DNA of 64,000 nt. It comes from Prevotella sp. (lineage in GTDB: Bacteria; Bacteroidota; Bacteroidia; Bacteroidales; Muribaculaceae). A program made the position numbers and the translations under genes. This document shows positions 9,767 to 17,331 of this stretch, one piece after another. The first letter of the stretch is position 1; each line of letters opens with the position of its first letter. The DNA lies in NCBI GenBank assembly GCA_023666665.1, contig JAMPBN010000001.1:1113232-1177231 (forward strand), written 5' to 3'. The notes under the pieces were generated by a model. The model ran no database searches and had not been told where the DNA came from. It was given only the letters and a program-made list of their open reading frames with translations.

Positions 9767-9774
9767 TAACTTTG
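9767..9774 (+). promoter_or_regulatory. -7 box (TAACTTTG) four bases before the nrnA start codon
   Basis: Exact match to TAnnTTTG. Only CGAT separates it from the ATG at 9779, so a transcript started from it would have no leader or almost none. I see no TTTG at -33 with normal spacing. Confidence 0.5.
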
Positions 9775-9778
9775 CGAT

Positions 9779-10813
9779 ATGATTTCGCGAATCATAAATG
9801 AAAAGGCCGTAAAACAAATCCGCGAACTTCTCGAAGATAGCGAGCGAATTGTAATTACATGTCATCTTACTCCCGATGGTGACGCAATTGGCTCATCGTT
9901 AGGGCTGATGCACACGTTGTCGGCTTTGGGCAAGACCGTTACGGTGGTAACTCCCGATATGGTGCCAAAATCGCTGATGTTCCTGCCCGGCGCAAAAGAC
10001 GCCGTTGCTTATACCCGCCACCCTGAATTTGCCGCCAAGCTGCTCAATGAGGCGAATTTGATATTTTGCCTTGATTTCAACGACAGCAAGCGCGTTGATG
10101 AGCTCGAGGGTTCTTTGCTTGCCGCAAAAGCGCCAAAGGTTATGGTTGACCACCATCCTCATCCAGGCGACTTTGCCAATGTTAAAATCAGTCATCCCGA
10201 AGCCAGTTCAACGTCGATTCTCGTTTTCCGCCTGTTGTGTCGCCTTGAACTATTTGACCGCATTGACTGCGCCGCAGCAGAATGTATCTACACCGGCATG
10301 ATGACAGATACCGGCAATTTCAGCTATAACTCCAACGAGCCGGATTTATACATAGTTATTGCCGAACTACTCAAAAAGGGAATAGATAAAGATAAACTTT
10401 ACCAACGTGCGTGCAACACATTCAGCGAAAGCTCTTTGCGCCTTAACGGTTATGCGCTGTCGCAAAAAATGGAACTTATTCCCGAACATCGTTGTTCGCT
10501 GATTTCGCTAAACGCCGAAGAGCTTGAACGTTTCCACTATGAAAAGGGTGACACTGAGGGACTGGTTAACAAACCCCTTGCAATGCCTGAAATCATTTGG
10601 AGCGTTTATCTCAGAGAAGACCCCACGCAAATAAAAGTGAGTATGCGCAGTAAGGGGGACTTCCCGGTCAACAAAATTTGTCGCGACCTGTTTAATGGCG
10701 GCGGACACATCAACGCTGCCGGTGCAGAATTTAAGGGTTCGCTCAATGACTGCATGGCAAAATTAAAAAATGCTATGGCAGAGTACGATAAATACCTACC
10801 CAAAGTTAAATGA
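9779..10813 (+). CDS. nrnA: DHH/DHHA1 phosphoesterase, NrnA-like oligoribonuclease/pAp phosphatase
   Basis: 344 aa. DHH motifs: HLTPDGDAIGSSLGL (residues 29-43), DFNDSKRVDEL, VDHHPHPG (DHH proper, about 123-130) and GMMTDTGNFSY; the DHHA1 domain ends in GGGHINAAGAEF. NrnA-type enzymes degrade short RNA oligomers from the 5' end and dephosphorylate pAp, with Mn2+; related members cleave cyclic dinucleotides or pApA, so the exact substrate is open. The start is fixed by the next in-frame ATG being 42 codons later, inside the motif region. The stop overlaps the next ATG. Likely first gene of an nrnA-DUF4827-glmM-NlpC/P60 unit. Confidence 0.92.
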   Translation: MISRIINEKAVKQIRELLEDSERIVITCHLTPDGDAIGSSLGLMHTLSALGKTVTVVTPDMVPKSLMFLPGAKDAVAYTRHPEFAAKLLNEANLIFCLDFNDSKRVDELEGSLLAAKAPKVMVDHHPHPGDFANVKISHPEASSTSILVFRLLCRLELFDRIDCAAAECIYTGMMTDTGNFSYNSNEPDLYIVIAELLKKGIDKDKLYQRACNTFSESSLRLNGYALSQKMELIPEHRCSLISLNAEELERFHYEKGDTEGLVNKPLAMPEIIWSVYLREDPTQIKVSMRSKGDFPVNKICRDLFNGGGHINAAGAEFKGSLNDCMAKLKNAMAEYDKYLPKVK

Positions 10814-11451
10814 AAAAACTAATCTACATATTACTTGCCGGAGTTTCAGTCGTCTGCGCTACTTCATGTAAAGACACCGAGAGCTACGCCGATTTGCTCC
10901 GCGACGAAAATCACGCCGTCAATGCTTTTCTGGCCAACTATCCTCTGATTACCTCAATTCCTGCTGACCATGACTTTGTTTCTGCCCAGAGCATAAAGCA
11001 AACCGCTGAATTTCAAGCGGAATATGGTAATCTTGACGACTCTGAGCAAACTGCTCAGGCACTCAAGCTCACGCCGTTTTACCGTATGGATGAAGACGGA
11101 TATGTCTATATGCAGGTTGTGAACCCCGGCTCGGGTGCTATGGCTGAGGAAGACCAGCAGATTTATTTCAGATTCACCCGAATCAATCTTGCATTCCTCT
11201 ATAAATACGGCACTGCAGAGCAGTCGGGTAATGAAAGTGACCTTGCTTCCACTCCCACGAGTTTCAAGTTTCAGAACACTTCTTTGACTTCTACCACTCA
11301 GTGGGGCACGGGTATTCAAGTGCCTCTTGAATATTTGCCGCTTAACTGTCAGGTTAACATAGTAATTAAATCATACCTTGGTCCTACGGAAGAAGTAACA
11401 TCCGTCTATCCGTATTTATACAGCATCCGCTACTATCCCTCAAGAATCTAA
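10810..11451 (+). CDS. DUF4827-type lipoprotein
   Basis: 213 aa. Residues 1-20 form a lipoprotein-like signal (VVCATSC, modified Cys at 20; the lipobox has Ala at -3, so it is slightly unusual). The sequence SYADLLRDENHAVNAFLANY followed by YMQVVNPGSG and late strands resembles the Bacteroidales DUF4827 family, which looks like a derivative of the FKBP prolyl-isomerase fold. No isomerase active-site set is evident, so catalytic activity is doubtful. Translation is coupled to nrnA (ATGA overlap), and glmM follows after 23 nt. Confidence 0.75.
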   Translation: MKKLIYILLAGVSVVCATSCKDTESYADLLRDENHAVNAFLANYPLITSIPADHDFVSAQSIKQTAEFQAEYGNLDDSEQTAQALKLTPFYRMDEDGYVYMQVVNPGSGAMAEEDQQIYFRFTRINLAFLYKYGTAEQSGNESDLASTPTSFKFQNTSLTSTTQWGTGIQVPLEYLPLNCQVNIVIKSYLGPTEEVTSVYPYLYSIRYYPSRI

Positions 11452-11474
11452 TCATAACCCAAATCTATAATATC

Positions 11475-12860
11475 ATGTCACTTATCAAGTCAATTTCGGG
11501 TATTCGCGGCACCATTGGTGGCGTTCCCGGCGAGGGGCTCAGTCCTCTTGATGTTGTGAAATTCACAGCTGCATATGCCAAATTCATCAGCAAAACCACT
11601 CCGGTTAAAAGTAATACAATTGTAGTAGGCCGCGATGCTCGTTTGAGCGGCAAGATGGTTGACAAACTCGTTGTCGGCACCCTGATGGGTATGGGTTTCG
11701 ACGTAGTAAACATCGGCCTCGCCTCCACTCCCACCACTGAAATTGCCGTAACGTCCGAGGGCGCTTGCGGCGGTATTATTCTCACCGCTTCCCACAATCC
11801 AAAACAATGGAACGCCCTGAAGCTGCTCAATCATCGCGGTGAATTTCTGAATACGGCGGAGGGTGCTGAAGTACTCGCTATCGCAGCTGCCGACGATTAC
11901 ACTTTCGCAGAAGTAGACAATCTCGGCCATGAATATAAGAACAACACCTACGACCGCAAACACATTGACTCCGTGCTCGCTCTGCCTTTGGTTGACGTTG
12001 AAGCTATCAAAAAAGCTAACTTCACCGTGGCAATAGACGCAGTCAACTCCGTTGGCGGTATCGTAATACCCAAGCTACTTCGCGCTCTTGGCGTTAAAAA
12101 CGTTATTGAGCTCAACTGCGAGGCTACCGGCAAGTTTGCACATACCCCCGAACCCATTCCCGAAAACCTTACACAGATAGCCGATCTGATGAAGAGCGGC
12201 AAAGCCGATGTTGGTTTCGTTGTTGACCCCGATGTTGACCGTCTGGCCATCGTAATGGAAAACGGTGAAATGTTCGTGGAAGAGTACACTCTGGTTGCCG
12301 TCGCTGACTATGTGCTCAGCCATACCCCCGGTGCCACCGTCAGCAACCTCAGCTCCTCGCGCGCCCTGCGCGACGTTACCCGCGCCCACGGTTGCACATA
12401 TTCAGCATCTGCTGTGGGAGAGGTCAACGTTACCACCGAGATGAAACGTACCGGCGCAGTTATCGGCGGCGAAGGCAATGGCGGCGTTATCTATCCCGAA
12501 CTTCACTATGGCCGCGATGCTCTCGTAGGCGTGGCTCTGTTCCTGACTCTTATGGCCAAGAGCGGCAAAAAGGTGACAGAACTCAAAGCCGGCTACCCCA
12601 AATATGCCATTGCGAAAAACAAAATCGAACTCACCCCCGAAATTGACGTTGATGCAATCCTCGCTGCCGTGAAAGAGAAATTCGCCAGCGAAGAAATCAC
12701 CGACATCGACGGCGTGAAGATTGACTTTGCCGACAAGTGGGTGCACCTGCGCAAGAGCAATACCGAACCGATTATCCGCATATATTCCGAAGCCGCCACT
12801 ATGGAGCAGGCCGAAGAACTTGCGCAACAGATTAAAGATGTTATCAATTCGCTCGTTTAA
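11475..12860 (+). CDS. glmM: Phosphoglucosamine mutase
   Basis: 461 aa alpha-D-phosphohexomutase. Converts glucosamine-6-phosphate to glucosamine-1-phosphate for UDP-GlcNAc, the precursor of peptidoglycan and LPS. The phosphoserine is Ser106 in TASHNP; the metal loop is DPDVDRLA (about 255); the sugar-binding loop is GGEGNGGVIYPE; the phosphate-binding C-terminus has RKSNTEPIIRIYSEA. The N-terminal SISGIRGTIGG is the usual family start. The following NlpC/P60 gene starts inside its last 23 bases. Confidence 0.95.
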   Translation: MSLIKSISGIRGTIGGVPGEGLSPLDVVKFTAAYAKFISKTTPVKSNTIVVGRDARLSGKMVDKLVVGTLMGMGFDVVNIGLASTPTTEIAVTSEGACGGIILTASHNPKQWNALKLLNHRGEFLNTAEGAEVLAIAAADDYTFAEVDNLGHEYKNNTYDRKHIDSVLALPLVDVEAIKKANFTVAIDAVNSVGGIVIPKLLRALGVKNVIELNCEATGKFAHTPEPIPENLTQIADLMKSGKADVGFVVDPDVDRLAIVMENGEMFVEEYTLVAVADYVLSHTPGATVSNLSSSRALRDVTRAHGCTYSASAVGEVNVTTEMKRTGAVIGGEGNGGVIYPELHYGRDALVGVALFLTLMAKSGKKVTELKAGYPKYAIAKNKIELTPEIDVDAILAAVKEKFASEEITDIDGVKIDFADKWVHLRKSNTEPIIRIYSEAATMEQAEELAQQIKDVINSLV

Positions 12861-13731
12861 ACGATTAATTCTTATAGCAGTGGCGGCTCTGCAGTGCAGT
12901 GCCGCCACTGCCGTAATCACTGACTCCTACGCGTTAGTGCGACTTAGCGTTGCCCCGATGCGCGACAAACCTGACCACGCTGCCGAACAAATCAGCCAGG
13001 CACTGATGGGAACTCCCGTCAAAGTCTTGCAGAAAACCCCGGAGTGGAGTAGGGTGCAGACCCCTGACGGCTATATAGGCTGGATAATCAACCATTCACT
13101 CGTTCCGTTCAAAAGCGAACAGGACTACGAGAATTGGCTCAACAAGCCCAAAGTAATGATTACCGAACCATATGAGCAACACGACCGTGACCGCCGCACT
13201 GACCTCGTCGCCGGCATTGTTCTTGTGGTAGAGGGCGATTCTTTAGCACTTCCCGACGGGCGCAAAATCTTTAAACCCGAGGGAGTTACCGCGCTTGAAG
13301 ACTTCGGCGAGTTCCGTCCCGAGTTCTTGCCGCGCTTTGCCGAGTTGTATATGGGTTCACCGTATCTGTGGGGCGGACTTTCGAGCAAAGGAATGGATTG
13401 CTCCGGCTTGGTCAGAATGGCATATATGTCGCAGGGACGCATAACGCGCCGCGATGCCCGCGACCAAGTGTTTGAGGGAGCGGAAGTTCCGGTTGACTCT
13501 CTGCAGGCCGGAGATTTACTCTATTTCGGAAATCCTGAAACCGGCAGAATTACTCACGTTGCCATCTACGACCATGACGGCGAGTACGTTCACTCCTCTC
13601 AGCTGGTGAAACGCAACAGCCTCGACCCGCAGTCGCCCATCTATCTTCCCATAAAACTTCTGCACTGCCGCAGAATCAATGGAACCCCGATTTTGCAGTT
13701 TTTTACGCCCAAAAGTCAAAAAAAACCTTAA
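12838..13731 (+). CDS. Secreted NlpC/P60 peptidoglycan hydrolase with an SH3-like N-terminal domain
   Basis: 297 aa from the ATG at 12838, chosen because it yields a signal peptide (MLSIRSFKRLILIAVAALQC, cleavage near ATA-VITD). Earlier in-frame starts lie deep in glmM. A bacterial SH3-like domain spans about 28-88 (MRDKPDHAAEQISQ, PDGYIGWI). The catalytic NlpC/P60 domain spans about 165-285, with Cys in KGMDCSGLVRMAYMSQG and His in GRITHVAIYDHDG. It cleaves peptide stems (gamma-D-Glu-diamino acid type bonds) in the periplasm. An 11-bp perfect inverted repeat lies in the signal-peptide codons (12877-12911). Confidence 0.92.
   Translation: MLSIRSFKRLILIAVAALQCSAATAVITDSYALVRLSVAPMRDKPDHAAEQISQALMGTPVKVLQKTPEWSRVQTPDGYIGWIINHSLVPFKSEQDYENWLNKPKVMITEPYEQHDRDRRTDLVAGIVLVVEGDSLALPDGRKIFKPEGVTALEDFGEFRPEFLPRFAELYMGSPYLWGGLSSKGMDCSGLVRMAYMSQGRITRRDARDQVFEGAEVPVDSLQAGDLLYFGNPETGRITHVAIYDHDGEYVHSSQLVKRNSLDPQSPIYLPIKLLHCRRINGTPILQFFTPKSQKKP
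12877..12911 (+). repeat. Perfect 11-bp inverted repeat inside the NlpC/P60 signal-peptide codons
   Basis: GCAGTGGCGGC (12877-12887) and GCCGCCACTGC (12901-12911) are exact reverse complements around a 13-base spacer, 17 bases after the glmM stop. No T-run follows, so it is not a standard terminator. Confidence 0.7.
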
Positions 13732-13734
13732 AGT

Positions 13735-13766
13735 TTTGGCGATATTGAATATTATTGATAAATTTG
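13735..13766 (+). promoter_or_regulatory. Promoter of the exbB-exbD-exbD-tonB operon
   Basis: TTTG (13735-13738) and TAAATTTG (13759-13766) with a 20-nt spacer give a full Bacteroidota promoter. It is followed by a leader of about 100 nt before the exbB ATG at 13871; the leader holds a small GGAG/CTCC hairpin near 13788-13804 but no terminator. Confidence 0.65.
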
Positions 13767-13870
13767 CAATTAGTTATGGAGGTGCGCAAGCTCCGAAGTT
13801 AACGCCTTAAATTCTAAAACCAATAAATTTAACCAATATTTAATCACTTAAATCACAACACTTTAACAAA

Positions 13871-14728
13871 ATGGAAGCTACAACTCCCAACCCTGTAAAG
13901 GGCAAAGCTCCGGTTAAATCGAACGTAACCGGTGTTAAAAACGCATCGCTGGTAATCCTTGCATGCTTTATCGTTGCCGTATGCGCATTCCTGTTCGTGT
14001 TTGGCGCACCCAGCCACTTTGAATATGAAGGCGCAAAACCCATTTCTATGTGGTTCTTCGAAGGCGAATCCCATCCCACCGACCTTATCGGTACTATCTT
14101 CAAGGGCGGTATCATCGTGCCTATCCTTCAAACCCTGTTCCTGACCGTTATCGTTCTCTCAGTTGAACGCGCAATCGCCCTGAAGAGCGCTAAGGGTACC
14201 GGCAACATCACCAAGTTCGTTGCCGACGTTAAAGCCAACCTCGAAAAGGGCGACATCGCCGGCGCTCAGGCTCTCTGCAAAAAGCAGAAAGGTTCTGTAG
14301 CTGCCGTTGTCAGCGCTGCTCTGGTTCGCTACGAAGAAATGGACAAGAACACCGTTCTCACCAAAGAACAGAAAGTGCAAACCCTGCAAAAAGAAGTTGA
14401 GGAAGCAACCGCAATGGAAATGCCCTCTCTGCAGCAGAACCTCCCCATCGTTGCTACCCTCACCACTCTTGGTACTCTCGTTGGTCTTCTCGGTACTGTA
14501 ATTGGTATGATCAAGTCGTTCCAGGCTCTGTCTGCATCTGGCGCTCCTGACTCGACCGCTCTGTCAACCGGTATTTCTGAGGCACTTGTAAACACCGCCT
14601 TCGGTATTGCAACCGGTGCTTTCGCCGTAATCTCCTACAACTTCTACACCAATAAGATCGACCACCTCACCTACGCCATCGACGAAATCGGTTTCTCGAT
14701 CGTTCAAACCTTCCAGGCTACTCACTAA
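13871..14728 (+). CDS. exbB: MotA/TolQ/ExbB proton channel protein
   Basis: 285 aa. Hydrophobic helices at about 28-48, 75-100, 190-215 and 230-250; the family core LPIVATLTTLGTLVGLLGTVIGMIKSF and the following GISEALVNTAFGIATGAFAV are clear. ExbB pentamers enclose ExbD dimers and use the proton gradient to power TonB. The cytoplasmic loop (about 100-185) carries the usual Lys/Glu-rich segment. First gene of an operon with two ExbD genes and TonB. Confidence 0.95.
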   Translation: MEATTPNPVKGKAPVKSNVTGVKNASLVILACFIVAVCAFLFVFGAPSHFEYEGAKPISMWFFEGESHPTDLIGTIFKGGIIVPILQTLFLTVIVLSVERAIALKSAKGTGNITKFVADVKANLEKGDIAGAQALCKKQKGSVAAVVSAALVRYEEMDKNTVLTKEQKVQTLQKEVEEATAMEMPSLQQNLPIVATLTTLGTLVGLLGTVIGMIKSFQALSASGAPDSTALSTGISEALVNTAFGIATGAFAVISYNFYTNKIDHLTYAIDEIGFSIVQTFQATH

Positions 14729-14770
14729 TTCCCTGTTACTTAATTAACTCAAATCTATTAACGAAGTAAT

Positions 14771-15571
14771 ATGGGAAAGCCTAAAGTAAAAAGAAAGAGC
14801 ACGCTCATCGACATGACCGCGATGAGTGACGTTACGGTTCTTTTGTTGACTTTCTTCATGTTGACCTCAACCTTCCTCGCTAAGGAACCAGCTACGGTAA
14901 TCACCCCGAGTTCCGTTTCCGAGATTAAGGTGCCGCTATCCAACCTCGTTACCATTCTGGTTAGTGGAGCAGAAGCCAAGAGCGACGGCACTCTCAATCG
15001 CGACGTTGAAGGCAAAGTCTTTTTAGGCATCACCGGCGACGAAGACTCAATCTACTCATCTGAAAAAGTTCGCCGTGACCTGCTTGTAGAAGCCTCGAAA
15101 TTATATAACGAGCGCTTCCCCAATGCGAAAGTCAACTTCACTCAAGCACAAGTAGCGGCTTTCTCCAAACTCGGTATGTTCGGTATGCCCATGAAAGACC
15201 TCCCGGCCTTCCTTGACCTGCCAACAACCGAACAGGACAAAATCATGAAGGAATTCGACCCCAAAAAGGTTGGTATTCCCATTGATGACAACCGCGACGT
15301 AACCAAGCTCAATGAATTCCAAATCTGGATGGATGCCATGCAGCGCGTGGCGCAAGATTACAAAAACAATGGTACCGTTGACGGCAAGGGCGAATATGCT
15401 GAACCCAACCCCCGCTTCTACGAAGCAATCAAACGTACCGGCGAAGGCATAGCCGTTAAGGGCGACAAAGATACCCCTTACAGCGTGATGCACACAGTAC
15501 TTGACAACCTCCAGACCCTGAAGTTGAACAAGTTCAGCCTTATGACTGCACTTAAATCAGAAAATGAATAA
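14771..15571 (+). CDS. exbD: ExbD/TolR biopolymer transport protein (first copy)
   Basis: 266 aa. One N-terminal transmembrane helix with the proton-carrying Asp in AMSDVTVLLLTFFML (about residues 15-29), after a basic cytoplasmic start (MGKPKVKRK). The periplasmic part is nearly twice the length of the E. coli protein (141 aa), with an inserted middle section of about 110 residues before the closing segment TPYSVMHTVLDNLQTLKLNK. Together with the second copy it may form a heterodimer in the ExbB pore. It lies 42 nt after exbB and 5 nt before the second exbD. Confidence 0.92.
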   Translation: MGKPKVKRKSTLIDMTAMSDVTVLLLTFFMLTSTFLAKEPATVITPSSVSEIKVPLSNLVTILVSGAEAKSDGTLNRDVEGKVFLGITGDEDSIYSSEKVRRDLLVEASKLYNERFPNAKVNFTQAQVAAFSKLGMFGMPMKDLPAFLDLPTTEQDKIMKEFDPKKVGIPIDDNRDVTKLNEFQIWMDAMQRVAQDYKNNGTVDGKGEYAEPNPRFYEAIKRTGEGIAVKGDKDTPYSVMHTVLDNLQTLKLNKFSLMTALKSENE

Positions 15572-15576
15572 TCACC

Positions 15577-16362
15577 ATGGCACAGATTGAACAATCCGAT
15601 AAGGGCGGCAAGAAGAAAAAAGGCGCCCAAAAGAAGATGCAAATCCACGTGGACTTCACCCCCATGGTGGATATGAACATGCTGCTGATTACGTTCTTCA
15701 TGCTCTGTACCACGATGATTAAATCGCAAACTCTGCAAATCGCGCTTCCCTCTAACGAGAAGCTTGAGCAGAGCCAGCAGAACAAAACCAAGCAGTCAGA
15801 AGCCGTAACTCTCATTCTTGACTCCGAACGCGATGCCCACGGCAACGTTGTTATGGAAACAGATGAGACCACCGGTGCTACCTATCCCAAGCACATAGTG
15901 TATTACTACGAAGGCAAACCCTTTGAGGGCTCATTTGCCGACAACGATGCCAACGGCGACAACTTCATTGATGCCGACAAGCTCAAGCTCAAAGAGCAGC
16001 GATTCCGTGGCAACACTGACGGCCAGGCCAACGGTATCCGTGCAATTCTTCACGAACGTAATAAAGAAGTGCTTGCGCAAATTGATGTTCTCAAAAAGGA
16101 ATGGCGCGAAGGGACCCTCGCCCAAGGCAAGGAAGCCAACGACTCAGTGTTCCAGGCCCGCGCTCGTGAAATCCGCAACGACTCCACTCTTACCCGCCCC
16201 GTTGTCATCATCAAGGCCGGCCCCAACGCCAGCTACGAAAGCGTGATTTCGGCTCTCGACGAGATGCAGCTCAATCAGATTTCACGTTATCAGATTGACA
16301 ACATCAACGCTACCGACTCTCTTCTGATTATGTCTTACCTCAAAGCTCAAGGTAAAATCTAA
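15577..16362 (+). CDS. exbD: ExbD/TolR biopolymer transport protein (second copy)
   Basis: 261 aa. The cytoplasmic start is Lys-rich (SDKGGKKKKGAQKKMQ), then comes a single helix with the key Asp in PMVDMNMLLITFFMLCTTM (about residues 29-47). The periplasmic part contains a Asp/Asn-rich calcium-loop-like stretch DNDANGDNFIDADKLK (about residues 126-141) and the family end ASYESVISALDEMQLNQISRY. It is clearly distinct from the first copy, so the pair is not a recent tandem duplication. Confidence 0.92.
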   Translation: MAQIEQSDKGGKKKKGAQKKMQIHVDFTPMVDMNMLLITFFMLCTTMIKSQTLQIALPSNEKLEQSQQNKTKQSEAVTLILDSERDAHGNVVMETDETTGATYPKHIVYYYEGKPFEGSFADNDANGDNFIDADKLKLKEQRFRGNTDGQANGIRAILHERNKEVLAQIDVLKKEWREGTLAQGKEANDSVFQARAREIRNDSTLTRPVVIIKAGPNASYESVISALDEMQLNQISRYQIDNINATDSLLIMSYLKAQGKI

Positions 16363-16408
16363 TCTACGTGATGAAATAAATGTTTAACCCGTAAAAGAAG
16401 AAAAAATT

Positions 16409-17260
16409 ATGGCAAAAGACGTAGATCTTTCATCACGCGAATGGACCGACCTTATATTTGAAGGAAAGAACAAGGAATTCGGCGCATATCAGCTCCGCAA
16501 TTCATCGGTTAAGCGTCATAATCTTGCAATGCTTTCGGTAGTGGTGGTTATCGTAGTGGCTCTCTTGCTCTCACTGTTGGTAAGCAGCATTGAGCGCGCT
16601 GAAGAAACCATCACCGGCGAAGCAGACCAGGAAATGGTAAGCGTTGACACCACCCAAGACGATACTGAAGAACCCGAAGACGAACCTGAAGAACGCTTTG
16701 AAGAACCCGAGGTTGAAGAAGTACTTCCCGAAGAAGTACTCAATACCGTGAAAGTAACCGAAATCGCCATCGTTGACGATGACCAGGTTACCAAGGAAGA
16801 CGAAGTGAAAACTCAGGAAGACCTCACCCAAACTGAAACCGCTTTCGGTGCAAGTGACTTCGACAAGGGTACTGACGACGTTACCGTTGTTCGCGAAATT
16901 CGCGACGAAGTGGTTGTTGAAGAAAAGAAACCCGAACCTGAGAAGATTTTCACCGCAGTTGAAGAATCACCTAAATTCCCCGGCGGCGATGCCGAACTCT
17001 ACAAGTGGCTCTCCAAAAACATCCGCTACCCCGAAATGGCTGCTCAGAACAACATTCAAGGCCGCGTAACCGTACAGTTCGTGGTTGAGAAAGACGGTTC
17101 TGTAGGCGAGGTTAAGGTGGTTCGCGGTAAGGACCCCGACCTCGATAAGGAAGCTGTCCGCGTTGTTAAATCACTTCCCAAGTTCATCCCCGGTAAAATG
17201 AACGGCCAGAGCGTGCGCGTTTGGTACACTCTCCCCATTATGTTCAAGCTCCAGAACTAA
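16409..17260 (+). CDS. tonB: TonB energy transducer
   Basis: 283 aa. The N-terminal cytoplasmic segment EWTDLIFEGKNKEFGAYQLR is the usual Bacteroidota TonB opening. The transmembrane helix is at about 40-60. The periplasmic linker (about 68-180) is highly acidic and poor in Pro-Lys repeats, unlike the proteobacterial type. The TonB_C domain is at about 185-283 (SPKFPGGDAELYKWLSKNIR, GRVTVQFVVEKDGSV, WYTLPIMFKLQ). It couples the ExbBD motor to outer-membrane TonB-dependent receptors, including SusC-type ones. Last gene of the operon, ended by the hairpin at 17281-17314. Confidence 0.95.
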   Translation: MAKDVDLSSREWTDLIFEGKNKEFGAYQLRNSSVKRHNLAMLSVVVVIVVALLLSLLVSSIERAEETITGEADQEMVSVDTTQDDTEEPEDEPEERFEEPEVEEVLPEEVLNTVKVTEIAIVDDDQVTKEDEVKTQEDLTQTETAFGASDFDKGTDDVTVVREIRDEVVVEEKKPEPEKIFTAVEESPKFPGGDAELYKWLSKNIRYPEMAAQNNIQGRVTVQFVVEKDGSVGEVKVVRGKDPDLDKEAVRVVKSLPKFIPGKMNGQSVRVWYTLPIMFKLQN

Positions 17261-17280
17261 TCAATCGTTGAAAACTGAAA

Positions 17281-17314
17281 AGAGGGCTGCCCGGCATAAG
17301 TCAGGCAGCCCTCT
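17281..17314. terminator. Hairpin terminator between convergent tonB and the EEP nuclease gene
   Basis: AGAGGGCTGCC (17281-17291) and GGCAGCCCTCT (17304-17314) are perfect reverse complements with a 12-base loop, centred between two convergent genes. On the minus strand it is followed by TTTT; on the plus strand by an AT-rich run. It probably serves both directions. Confidence 0.8.
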
Positions 17315-17331
17315 CAATTTATATTTGTTGC

